From NCBI RefSeq assembly GCF_000250985.1, contig NW_013524646.1, positions 890,567 to 954,566 of the forward strand: a DNA stretch of 64,000 bases. The letters are read 5' to 3'. Below are positions 19,600 through 27,811 of this stretch, piece after piece; position 1 is the stretch's first letter; each line of letters starts with the position of its first letter. The notes under the pieces are model-generated. The model was not told the origin of the DNA and did no database searches. It saw nothing but the letters and a program-made list of their open reading frames with translations. Position numbers and translations under genes: made by a program. The DNA is from Nematocida parisii ERTm1. Taxonomy: Eukaryota; Microsporidia.

Positions 19600-20610
19600 A
19601 TGCGGCAAGAGTATACACACAAAAAGAGACGTCCCTATTATATCCCCATAGTTCCATTCATTATTTTAGAATTTCTTACTGCAGTTGCATGCACTTTATA
19701 TTTAGAGCAGAGCGGTCTAAAAAATGCAACTTCTGCAGAAACAGAGTGCCCGACAGTTGCATGTAGTAGCATCGATGAGCATATCATATCTACTGAGATA
19801 GACAATGGAAGCAGTGGGCAGGATCAGTATAAAAATAAGAATATAAAACCCTGCCCAGAAACAGTAGAGACTAGAGAAAGTATACCAGAAGATGGAAATA
19901 AATCCAAAATAAAAGAAGAAGAGAATACAGCAATGCCAAAAGACACAGAGAGCATAGCGAATATAAAAAGCACTATTTCCAATGTACAGAAACGAATGAA
20001 AACAAACAATAAGAAGATAGAAGAAACATCCAAGAAAATAGCTATATCATACGAGCAGAAAAAGGGCTGCATAGAAGGCAATTCGGGGTATAAAGAAAAA
20101 GATGACTCACCCGAAATGAAACTAATAAAAGAGCATATAACAAGTAACACAGAAATAGTTGAAATTTTATTTCATGAAATCATAAAACTAAAAAAAAGGC
20201 TAGAAATCAGTGAGAACACGGTTAGAGAAGTTGAGCAGACAATTTTTAACTTTGAAGTTTTTATAAAGAAGATACAACAGTTTGACGAAAAAATAAGCAC
20301 AGCCCTCACGCCGCTTTCGGGCTATATGGAAGAGATTCGCGACTACATCAGAAAAAATAAAGAAAACCAACTATCGGAAAACAGTTCAAATAAGCACGAA
20401 GGATTTCAAGTGTCTTCCAGTAATTTTGGTGCAGATCGTGTTAGTAAATTTATAGACGGAGACAGATGGAGTATATACTCAGGCTTGAGTGGTGCAAGCC
20501 TACAAGAAGAAGGAGAGGAAGGGGGAAAGACTTGGAAAAAAAAGACTCGAAATTTCTTTAAAAGAGCCAAAGAAAATTGTGAGGCAAAGCCCAAAAATTC
20601 TCCTACATAA
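19600..20610 (+). CDS. Small secreted or anchored coiled-coil protein (336 aa)
   Basis: Unrecognised. A basic head ('MRQEYTHKKRR') is followed by a hydrophobic segment at 14-35 with Cys ('IPIVPFIILEFLTAVACTLYL'), then a Glu/Lys-rich hydrophilic region. Strong heptad-like helices lie at about 115-150 ('ISNVQKRMKTNNKKIEETSKKI') and 175-260 ('EIVEILFHEIIKLKKRLEISENTVREVEQTIFNFEVFIKKI'), so it is probably an oligomerising coiled coil. The C-terminus is Gly/Glu/Lys-rich and basic. It lies between family B genes; a decayed relative occupies the equivalent place at 15532, which marks it as part of the tandem unit. Possibly it partners with family B proteins (inference from position only). Confidence 0.85.
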   Translation: MRQEYTHKKRRPYYIPIVPFIILEFLTAVACTLYLEQSGLKNATSAETECPTVACSSIDEHIISTEIDNGSSGQDQYKNKNIKPCPETVETRESIPEDGNKSKIKEEENTAMPKDTESIANIKSTISNVQKRMKTNNKKIEETSKKIAISYEQKKGCIEGNSGYKEKDDSPEMKLIKEHITSNTEIVEILFHEIIKLKKRLEISENTVREVEQTIFNFEVFIKKIQQFDEKISTALTPLSGYMEEIRDYIRKNKENQLSENSSNKHEGFQVSSSNFGADRVSKFIDGDRWSIYSGLSGASLQEEGEEGGKTWKKKTRNFFKRAKENCEAKPKNSPT

Positions 20611-21054
20611 TAATATACAGTGGCACACAGCCGATATTATATGTGCTGTCTAAAAGAAAATATAACACGAAACAACCCGAAATATGAAAATAAAGAAAAA
20701 ATACTAGAGCAAGTTGCATACTAAAAAAGAAGAAGTACACAAAGCAAGTGTACATGAAGATGGGACAGTTAAGAGGGCCCATGACTCTGCTGATAGTTTC
20801 GGGGCGAGCAATTATTAAATAGTAGATAAAATTTAATATATTCTTAACAATTGTATGGTTTGGATTGAATTTTTGAAAGTAAAGAATATACTCTAAACTG
20901 TAGCCAATAATGTGCATTTCTGCATAGTGTGTGCTTTGTGAATAGGATTCATGTTTAATGCTTCTAGGCTTTTAAATATTAAAGGTGTTTCTTGTGAGGT
21001 AGCCATTGGCTTATTAAAAATAAAATAATTTATTCTTTACATTTCTTATATTAA

Positions 21055-21106
21055 GTGAACTATGCATGATTTATTAAAAATAAAATATTATTTATGTCTT
21101 ACATGT
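21055..21106 (+). repeat. Dispersed repeat E, copy 2
   Basis: GTGAACTATGCATGATTTAT onward is nearly identical to 41484-41535. Inverted relatives lie at 4503, 41011 and 58171. Confidence 0.75.
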
Positions 21107-21134
21107 TATCTGAAATACAAAAGATTAAAAATAT

Positions 21135-21152
21135 ATAAGATTTTTAATTTTA
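21135..21152 (+). promoter_or_regulatory. Displaced family B leader element
   Basis: ATAAGATTTTTAATTTTA matches the family leader, but where other genes have ATG this one continues 'GTAAAG'. The coding ATG comes about 50 bp later after a second, shorter T-rich stretch (GTTTTAATGG). Confidence 0.5.
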
Positions 21153-21202
21153 GTAAAGATAGCATAGGAGTATTAAAATAATTTATCCTTTGCAAAGTTT
21201 TA

Positions 21203-23443
21203 ATGGAAAAGAAGAAATTAATAAATGCATTATTGTCTTGTGGGCTTAGCCTTCTATTAGTAGCGAGTGTAATAGCTGTCATTCCTCGGTATAAACCAGA
21301 AGCAACAAACAAGAGCAGTGCAGAAACAAGTAGTATGCATTCAATGCTAGAGACAGAGCATACAACAAAGAATGAAACAGAAAATCTAGAAGACATTGAG
21401 TCTTTACAGTCAACAAAGCCTCTAGATGAATCAGATATAAATACTCCATTGGGTGTGAAAAAAGAAGGTTTGGATATAGAAGACATGGCCCAAAATTCTA
21501 ATTTAAGTATAAACACTATGTTGGATGCAGAAAAAAACACACAGCCAGAAGAAGATATATTATCTAGTAGCTCAGACAAAGAGGCCAAAGTAAATACGCA
21601 AGATAGACAATCCAAAGCAGAAGATATATCCTCTACTACCGGCTGTGCTATAGAGCCAGAAATTTCAATCGAAAAGGAATCAAACATAAAGCCAATATCT
21701 ATAGAATATAATGCTCCTGATATAGATGTAGAACAAGAAAATAAAGAAATAAAAGAAACACCCGATATAGAGCATAATAAGATAGAACAGAATCCGATAA
21801 TAAAATATCCGCATGACTTGGCACCAGTGCCAGTGCGCAATCCTAAAGAGGAGTTGATAGAAATGTTAGAGTGCATAGTTAAAAGAAACCCAAGCCTAGC
21901 TCCAAAAACTCAAAAAATTTATAATGACATTTATACTATTAATGCACTTCTCATAAACAGAAACACAGTTGTATTTGAAAATTTTAGATTATCCAGTATA
22001 AATGTAGTAGAAAAAATAACACTATGGGAGGTGCTGCAGGCTTGCAAAGAAGGAAAGTCCATAGACATAGATATCAGCAGTTCAGACCCTATTAATCGAG
22101 TTACTTTTTTCTATCCACAAAACCTGATGGATATTCCAGCAGTTATATATGCAATGTTCACTTATTATAACCCGAACAATATGTCTAATATTTGTTTGCA
22201 TCTATTACAGTTTGACTTTCAATTTAGCAAAAATATATTCAATGAATTTCAAATATTCAAAATAGTAAGGAAGCTTATAATCTCTAGAACGGTCATTCAC
22301 ACAAACACGCTTAACATATTAAAAGATTTTAGTAACTTGAAAGAGCTTTCTCTTTCCAGAGGAACAATTTTAAACTCTGACGTCACCGCGTCACTGCCAA
22401 AGAATCTGGAAAGACTACTTTTATTCGGCATTGATAATGATATTGTAAACTGGGCACTTTCTGGATTAAGCTCCTGCCATAATCTATATGAAATGGATAT
22501 TTCAAACATTGATTTCATGGATACATATGCTCTGAACAATCTAAAAGATTTTGGAAGTATAGCTTTATTTACACTCAGAAACATAGTTTTCACTGGCTGC
22601 CCAAACTTCTCTTTCCTCGAAAAAATGAGTATGGTTAAAAAATTAACTATGCGGAATATTTTCTACTCATACACAGAAGAGCTTAAAGTAAAAGACTTGA
22701 ATAGAATTAAACAAAGCATTATGTACTTAATCCCAGAAAACACAGAAAATAGTGTGTTGGATAAATATGCAGATGTAGTAAATAGGAACAAAGAAGTTGG
22801 TAGCCGTATTTTTTTTACCAATATTGATATAGACAGTAAGCTATACAGTGACCTAGAGCTGTATAGAATAGAACCTAGAGAGTGTGAACAGCATACTATT
22901 CGAATTGAATTTGTAAATAACCTAGATTGCTTCGGGTTAGATTCAATTGGAATAGAATTCATTCTAAATGATTTACAATGCAGGCTTGATGTTAATACTA
23001 TGCCGCAAACCACAGTGGTTACACAAGCCCTATTACTTGAGAGCCTACAGAGCATTAAATTTCCATTCTTGGAGATAAAAACCATTGACACAATAGGTTT
23101 AAAGAACTCTCTTAATAATGTCTTCAAAGAAAGCGCGATAATGAACATTCTTTCAGACCAAATTATGAAGTATGCAAGAAATAGCAGGATAAAAACCTTA
23201 ATTATGGTGTCCCTAGTGCCCTCAGTAACAATAGATCTGTATAAGATTGCTTTGTTTAACAGCAATATGCCAGATCTTGTAAATCTGAGCCTCTTCAATG
23301 TTGGTTTTGATCCAGGCAGTATAGAATATAAAAACAGCAATGAAACAAGTAATATGGAATACTATAAAAAGTATATACAAAAAAATCCAAATAGCAAGTT
23401 TTATTCATTTATCAAAGAAGAAAATATTCTTAAATTTGCTTAA
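21203..23443 (+). CDS. Family B protein, mosaic of its neighbours (746 aa)
   Basis: Unknown function. 'MEKKKLIN' head and signal anchor 9-26. The stalk runs to ~210 with acidic and Thr/Ser words. 'NPKEELIEMLECIVKRNPSLAPKTQK' lies near 212, 'ITLWEVLQACKEGKSIDID' near 272, then the leucine-rich-like region, 'IFYSYTEELKVKDLNRIKQSIMYLIPENTENS' near 485, and the C-terminal domain with 'LSDQIMKYARNSRIKTLIMVSLVP'. Bases 21838-22094 copy gene 12835 and 22655-22805 copy gene 16232 almost exactly, while the rest is diverged from both, so the gene is a conversion mosaic. It ends the tandem array. Confidence 0.9.
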   Translation: MEKKKLINALLSCGLSLLLVASVIAVIPRYKPEATNKSSAETSSMHSMLETEHTTKNETENLEDIESLQSTKPLDESDINTPLGVKKEGLDIEDMAQNSNLSINTMLDAEKNTQPEEDILSSSSDKEAKVNTQDRQSKAEDISSTTGCAIEPEISIEKESNIKPISIEYNAPDIDVEQENKEIKETPDIEHNKIEQNPIIKYPHDLAPVPVRNPKEELIEMLECIVKRNPSLAPKTQKIYNDIYTINALLINRNTVVFENFRLSSINVVEKITLWEVLQACKEGKSIDIDISSSDPINRVTFFYPQNLMDIPAVIYAMFTYYNPNNMSNICLHLLQFDFQFSKNIFNEFQIFKIVRKLIISRTVIHTNTLNILKDFSNLKELSLSRGTILNSDVTASLPKNLERLLLFGIDNDIVNWALSGLSSCHNLYEMDISNIDFMDTYALNNLKDFGSIALFTLRNIVFTGCPNFSFLEKMSMVKKLTMRNIFYSYTEELKVKDLNRIKQSIMYLIPENTENSVLDKYADVVNRNKEVGSRIFFTNIDIDSKLYSDLELYRIEPRECEQHTIRIEFVNNLDCFGLDSIGIEFILNDLQCRLDVNTMPQTTVVTQALLLESLQSIKFPFLEIKTIDTIGLKNSLNNVFKESAIMNILSDQIMKYARNSRIKTLIMVSLVPSVTIDLYKIALFNSNMPDLVNLSLFNVGFDPGSIEYKNSNETSNMEYYKKYIQKNPNSKFYSFIKEENILKFA

Positions 23444-23545
23444 TTTCTATATTAAAACCAATTAAAGCAGATAAATACTACGGTTCATGTTTTTAGCCAA
23501 GACTAAAAAGTCTTATTTATGGTCTATTATCCAACCTATATTATA

Positions 23546-23670
23546 CGAATAAATAACTATAATAATTTTAGAATTTAAATAAAAACATGTATGAGAACAA
23601 TAAATACTCAAGTTTTGGGCATGTACTTATCATTTCGGGGTATATTGTAAATTTAGACCCGCTGTGCTAG
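23546..23670 (+). repeat. Shared 3'-flank repeat of family B genes, copy 3
   Basis: Nearly identical to 12281-12385 for its first ~100 bp, then matches 15039-15163 through 'TTTAGACCCGCTGTGCTAG'. It shares features with both other copies. Confidence 0.8.
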
Positions 23671-23820
23671 GGCAGTAGAGTGCAAATTATATAATAAGAC
23701 AGAAATCTTGCAGTATATATCAGGATGAGCCAATAATATTTTTATTCCAATATATGTTGCTTTGATGTGTTATTTATGCTTATTAGTACTAGATTCTTAT
23801 AGAACACATTAAGAAAATTT

Positions 23821-23930
23821 ATTATTATACAATTTATCTGAAGGTAAGTCTGAATTGGGTATACTCTTTATTATATGCATTAGACAGTGGTTTAAACATT
23901 TCCTTAAATATAGAATTCCGAAATTTATTG
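23821..23930 (+). repeat. Dispersed ~110-bp repeat D, copy 1
   Basis: 'ATTATTATACAATTTAT...ACTCTTTATTATATGCATTAGACAG.GGTTTAAACATTTCCTTAAATATAGAATTC' (words given in part) recurs at 27679-27780 and, more diverged, at 41941-42051. The other two copies lie just before family genes. Confidence 0.75.
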
Positions 23931-24127
23931 AATATGTATCTATAGACCGTAACATCAATTGAATTTATACTGCCATGTTTATGTAAATATTCAGATAACT
24001 CATGTAGTGCTATACTAGTGCTAGTCTTAGCATACAGCACAGTAGAACAGCTTGCAACTATTTAACCCAGACATCTATTCTAATTTAGAGAGAGGCTCAA
24101 AGGAGTAGAGATAGCTTACTACAGCAC

Positions 24128-24286
24128 CAGGCCTAGCACCGCTGTGCCCTTCGGACTACGAGTCCGTGCAGACTTAGACCGCTTCCTAAACACAGTGAAT
24201 AGCTCTCTCCACTCTCTCCTTTCACTATCTTCTCTATGTTGGCTACGTAGCAGGGAAGCAATAGCGTTATTTCTCATGAGTACACC
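24128..24286 (+). repeat. GC-rich dispersed element, copy A (middle and 3' parts)
   Basis: The middle part (24128-24170, 'AGGCCTAGCACC...GGACTACGAGTCCGTGCA') matches copy B at about 37780-37830 read on the minus strand. The last part ('CTATGTTGGCTACGTAGCAG...GCAA...CATGAG') matches copies B and C. It abuts the 3' end of the minus-strand family A gene. It is clearly richer in G+C than its surroundings. Its nature (SINE-like element or structured RNA) is unknown. Confidence 0.65.
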
Positions 24287-24327
24287 AGATTCAATATTCA
24301 CATATGCATTTCTACGTGTAAAACGAT

Positions 24328-27045
24328 TCAAGAGGCGCTAGAACGTCTTTTTTCGCCCAATTCAATAATTTTGTTTATTGTTTTCACAAGACGGTCGTAT
24401 TTTTCAACACTTTTTGGGATTTCTTTATCACAAAATATATCCTTACTCATTTTCAATTTTTTCAATATATAGAAATGGTCAAGAACCCAACAATCCCATT
24501 TGTTATCTAGATTAAAATTATAATTAAAATCTATTTTGTTCATTAGAGTCTTTATAATCTCTTTCCTTTTATCTAAACTGCAATAATTATTTATTTCTAC
24601 ATTGGCAATCCATGTTAAGTAAATAACAAATATATTTGATCCATCTGGCTGCATAACTGTTTCATCTATTATTTTTATGAACTCTAAAAGTGTTTTAGTT
24701 GGCTCATTAGTCTTTATAGAAAAATTCACTATATTGTTAATTAATATGAATCCTGAAATAAAACCATACTTTTCATCACTATCTGCCACAACCATCATCA
24801 AGTTTTTAAAGCACTTTAATATAACATCTGGGGGATAGTTTGACTTCTTTAAAATTTCAATAATTATTGTATAAAAATTATATATAGTGATTGTAGCAAC
24901 CTCTTCCCAGCAGCTCTCAATTCTTGGATAGTAGTTCTTGCTGTCTTTATTAAGCATGCAATAAAGCAGCATATTGTCTCTTGTTGCTAGATCATTCAAT
25001 GGAGTGCTTCCTATGAGATTATTGGTAAACCGAACTAGTGAATTGTTTTTTGGTAGAGTATTCTTTACGTGCATGACCAAGAAGTATTTAACAATGTTTA
25101 CTTTTTGGTCAACAGATAGAATCATCCCGTGAAGGAAAATATCATTTATATTATCATGGTTATTTCTAATACTTTCTTGAATTCGGCCCAATGCATACTT
25201 CTTTTCCTTCTTAGCAAGTTCTATGTTTATATACTGTCTAATTATGTATGCTGTGTAACTCTCTATATTACTATAAGTATTTTGTATTTCAGTCAACTTT
25301 TTTTTAATAGTATTTTTCTCTTTAATAGACAATAAGTTTTTTAATAAGCTTATTGAGGAATGCCCTGAAGTTATTCCTACTAATATTCCATTTTTTTTCT
25401 CATTAAAAGTATATACTAGCTTAAACACACCAAATAAGTCCAGCTTATTATCTTCTCGTGTACCCACTGTAAATTTGTCACACTCTACATCAAGATTCTT
25501 GTTATTTGATAGCTCCTTGAATATTGTAGTCAAGCTTTCTTCTATATAAAGCCCATCATTAATATTCTTATTAGAAAGAAGCTTTTCTAAGTACTTAATT
25601 TCTTTAACTACTTCTTCTTTGCTTCGGGTTATATATGATGCAACATAAAGAATATTCAACAAACTGCTGTCCAGCTCATTCGTCTTCTCCGTTAAGTAAA
25701 GAATCTTGTCATTCTTCAAGTCTGCTATCACTCTACACCAATCTTCGTGCATTGTATAATCGGTGACTTCAGTTGGCTCAGTGTACTTTTTAAAGAAGTC
25801 TTTCAGTGGCTTAGTTTCTTCATTGTCGGGCAGATGGTCTGTATTGTACTTCTTTTTATTTGGATCATATACTAAACAGCACACTAGCCCTAGCAGAGCT
25901 GCTTCTACACAGTTAGAATATTTTTGAGCTTCATTGTTTATGAATTCGTCATTTTCCCGATCATATGCTTTAACCCGAATATAGGACGGAAGCTGTGATG
26001 AATTAATAAATGGGCATGCTCCAAAGTCTTCTATTATATCCTTAATATCGTAAATAGTTGTAGTGTGGTCGATTTTACTTGGCTGTGCACCTTCTTGTAT
26101 AAAGCACTTGTTCAGTACTCTTTTGTATGACTTTTTTTTATTCTTTGAAATAGATTTATTGTTATTTATCTGGTCGTTCAAGATAGTATATACAGCATTT
26201 ACAAACTCAATATACTTTTCTTTTGTGTCAATAAACTCGTATATGTACGACTGAATAAGGAACTGCACGGTACTTAAGAACTTTCCTTCCATGAACTGCT
26301 CATATGTAGTTGGCTCAGTGTAGCCTTCTTTTTGTATGTAAGTTATTGCATCTCCTGCATAGTGTTTCATAAAGTTAATAAGTTTAACTGTTTCTGTGTG
26401 GTAAGTTTTAATTTTTTCTTCTGAATTTTTCTTGTTTACATAAAGTACTAGGCTCTGGTCAATATATGCAGTTTCTCCGTTAACACTTTTCAGAACAAGT
26501 TTTTTCTCTTTTTTCTTTTCTTCTATAGCAATAGGAATATCCACCTGCTCAGACAGGAGGAAAAGAGCTGCCAGGATGTTCATACTCTGTGGCTGCACTT
26601 CATCTTTTAGCAGAAAAGAAGTGGGTGCATCCAGTCTTCCTGCTATGATGGAAAGTGCACCATCCGTGCATGGAAACATATTGATTAGATGTGTATGAAA
26701 TCTAAGAAAATAATCATTCTTTGCTTTAAATTTTTTCGGGTCATATATATCATCATATGCCTGGTCATTTACTGGCTTTCTTTCGTATTCATAAATTGAT
26801 CTGCCATCTTCACCGATTTTTATCACTTTATACATTGTGTCTATTTCTGGCGCATATAATCGTTTGTTGTACATATATCCGCTCTTGTGCATAATATATC
26901 CTCTGGATGGACTAAGTGATCCATCTGGATGTATTAACAAGTTACCTTCTTCAATAACAACTTTGGTTTTTTCTATTATATTTATATCACTCAACTCAAG
27001 TCTTGCACATATCGTGTACATCATCACTAGTAGCTTTATAATCAT
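24328..27045 (-). CDS. Family A secreted protein (905 aa)
   Basis: Unknown function. I place the start at the ATG at 27045, giving 'MIIKLLVMMYTICARLELSD' with a short signal peptide (1-14). Upstream in-frame codons include no ATG, and the near-duplicate at 62276 starts four codons before the same residues. Blocks: 'HPDGSLSPSRGYIMHKSGYMYNKRLY' near 25-50, 'MFPCTDGALSII' near 117, 'AALFLLSEQVDIPI' near 152, 'TYEQFMEGKFLSTVQFLIQSYIYEF' 241-290, 'LLGLVCCLVYDPNKKKYNTDHLP', 'HEDWCRVIADLK', 'NSLVRFTNNLIGSTP...YYPRIE' near 665-705, then a full C-terminal domain. A 194-bp insertion separates this start from the original leader. It forms the left arm of an inverted duplication. Confidence 0.88.
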   Translation of the reverse strand: MIIKLLVMMYTICARLELSDINIIEKTKVVIEEGNLLIHPDGSLSPSRGYIMHKSGYMYNKRLYAPEIDTMYKVIKIGEDGRSIYEYERKPVNDQAYDDIYDPKKFKAKNDYFLRFHTHLINMFPCTDGALSIIAGRLDAPTSFLLKDEVQPQSMNILAALFLLSEQVDIPIAIEEKKKEKKLVLKSVNGETAYIDQSLVLYVNKKNSEEKIKTYHTETVKLINFMKHYAGDAITYIQKEGYTEPTTYEQFMEGKFLSTVQFLIQSYIYEFIDTKEKYIEFVNAVYTILNDQINNNKSISKNKKKSYKRVLNKCFIQEGAQPSKIDHTTTIYDIKDIIEDFGACPFINSSQLPSYIRVKAYDRENDEFINNEAQKYSNCVEAALLGLVCCLVYDPNKKKYNTDHLPDNEETKPLKDFFKKYTEPTEVTDYTMHEDWCRVIADLKNDKILYLTEKTNELDSSLLNILYVASYITRSKEEVVKEIKYLEKLLSNKNINDGLYIEESLTTIFKELSNNKNLDVECDKFTVGTREDNKLDLFGVFKLVYTFNEKKNGILVGITSGHSSISLLKNLLSIKEKNTIKKKLTEIQNTYSNIESYTAYIIRQYINIELAKKEKKYALGRIQESIRNNHDNINDIFLHGMILSVDQKVNIVKYFLVMHVKNTLPKNNSLVRFTNNLIGSTPLNDLATRDNMLLYCMLNKDSKNYYPRIESCWEEVATITIYNFYTIIIEILKKSNYPPDVILKCFKNLMMVVADSDEKYGFISGFILINNIVNFSIKTNEPTKTLLEFIKIIDETVMQPDGSNIFVIYLTWIANVEINNYCSLDKRKEIIKTLMNKIDFNYNFNLDNKWDCWVLDHFYILKKLKMSKDIFCDKEIPKSVEKYDRLVKTINKIIELGEKRRSSAS

Positions 27046-27460
27046 ACTATGTTGGTTTGGATAGTGAGATCCAGAATAACAATGGTTAAATATGATATTA
27101 ATATATGTGCATTCATCATTTGTGATGGGGGTAAACACATTATGATCATAAATGATGTGGTGAAAACTATATGGGAGTGTTTGAAGTTCAATAAATAGCA
27201 AGGTTTCACATACCTAAGTCTTTAAGGAAAAAACAGCTTACTATTGTTCATCCTAGAAATAAATTTAAAGATATATGTTATTTTGTTTTTAATAACTCCG
27301 TGCTATCTTTACTGTTGATTGGTTAATGCATAATAAACACTTATGGGCGTGCCTGATTGCATATATAACCCGAACTATTCTTTGATTGGTTACTTATTGC
27401 AATTCATACCATCTCCTATTTAAATGCTCATCTAATTTATTCCAGTTATACTACAATAAG
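25335..27460 (-). repeat. Inverted duplication, left arm
   Basis: Read on the minus strand, this segment (upstream region plus 5' two thirds of the family A gene) matches 62069-64000 on the plus strand, broken only by the 194-bp insertion and small differences. The outer boundary is sharp at CTACAATAAG (27451-27460) versus CTTATTGTAG (62069-62078). The right arm runs off the window, so the true length is unknown. Confidence 0.9.
27047..27240 (-). other. 194-bp insertion flanked by ATAG
   Basis: On the minus strand the near-duplicate reads ATGAACAATAG-TATGATT without interruption. Here the same words are split by 194 bp, with ATAG at both edges (CTAT at 27047-27050 and 27241-27244 on the plus strand), like a 4-bp target-site duplication. 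The insert encodes nothing recognisable, has no clear terminal repeats, and separates the promoter and original ATG from the reading frame. Loss from the other copy is the alternative. Confidence 0.7.
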
Positions 27461-27678
27461 ATTGGTTGTCTGGATTAAATATACTGCCACACTCTTTAAT
27501 ACACACTTTGCCTTCTATCTTCTTATTTGTTCTCTTTCTGTTTAGTCTCCTTCTCTACCCATTCCTCCTTTCTCTTCTCTTTCCTTCCTTCCTTCCTTCT
27601 CTTCTCTTTTTCTTTTTATTATTCTATTTATATAGAAGGTATAATAATTCAATATGTAACACATACACCAATAAAAAT
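27261..27678. other. Shared upstream region and pyrimidine tract
   Basis: 27261-27460 is the upstream region shared with 62069-62275. It carries ATTGG/CCAAT-type words (near 27320 and 27382) and the 10-mer at 27365. 27562-27617 is an unbroken pyrimidine run. No gene was recognised. Confidence 0.5.
27562..27617 (+). repeat. 56-nt polypyrimidine tract
   Basis: An unbroken C/T run including CCTTCCTTCCTTCCTTC. Such mirror-like tracts can adopt unusual structures. It lies about 200 bp before the family B gene at 27812. Confidence 0.8.
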
Positions 27679-27780
27679 ATTATTATACAATTTATTTTAA
27701 ATTTCGGATTAGGTGCATACTCTTTATTATATGCATTAGACAGGGGTTTAAACATTTCCTTAAATATAGAATTCTAAAAT
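27679..27780 (+). repeat. Dispersed repeat D, copy 2
   Basis: Matches 23821-23930 through 'TACTCTTTATTATATGCATT' and 'ACATTTCCTTAAATATAG'. It abuts the leader of the gene at 27812. Confidence 0.75.
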
Positions 27781-27788
27781 TTTATCTT

Positions 27789-27811
27789 ATCTAAGATTTT
27801 TTTAGTTTTTA
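27789..27811 (+). promoter_or_regulatory. Family B leader element
   Basis: ATCTAAGATTTTTTTAGTTT immediately before the ATG. Confidence 0.6.

Larger units (their letters stand above)
20611..21202. other. Intergenic spacer with repeat E and a displaced leader
   Basis: Contains a 10-mer variant (CAACCCGAA near 20673), repeat E (21055-21106), and a family B leader copy at 21135-21152 that lies ~50 bp before the ATG instead of next to it. Confidence 0.5.
23444..24127. other. Intergenic spacer with repeats
   Basis: Contains the shared 3' repeat (23546-23670) and dispersed repeat D (23821-23930), running up to the GC-rich element. No gene was recognised. Confidence 0.55.

Noticed and set aside
24144-24341. 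65-codon frame, and a 62-codon frame at 37672-37860 (-), sharing 'GLRVRA'
   Set aside because: Both lie inside the GC-rich element. The similarity is explained by the DNA repeat, and the first has no ATG.
27047-27240. Intron in the family A gene (GTAAGC...CATAG)
   Set aside because: Joining at the GT and AG gives an immediate stop, whereas the uninterrupted duplicate reads through. An insertion with ATAG at both edges fits better.
27466-27777. 103-codon very hydrophobic frame
   Set aside because: Its composition is created by the polypyrimidine tract, and it lies in the promoter region of a real gene.
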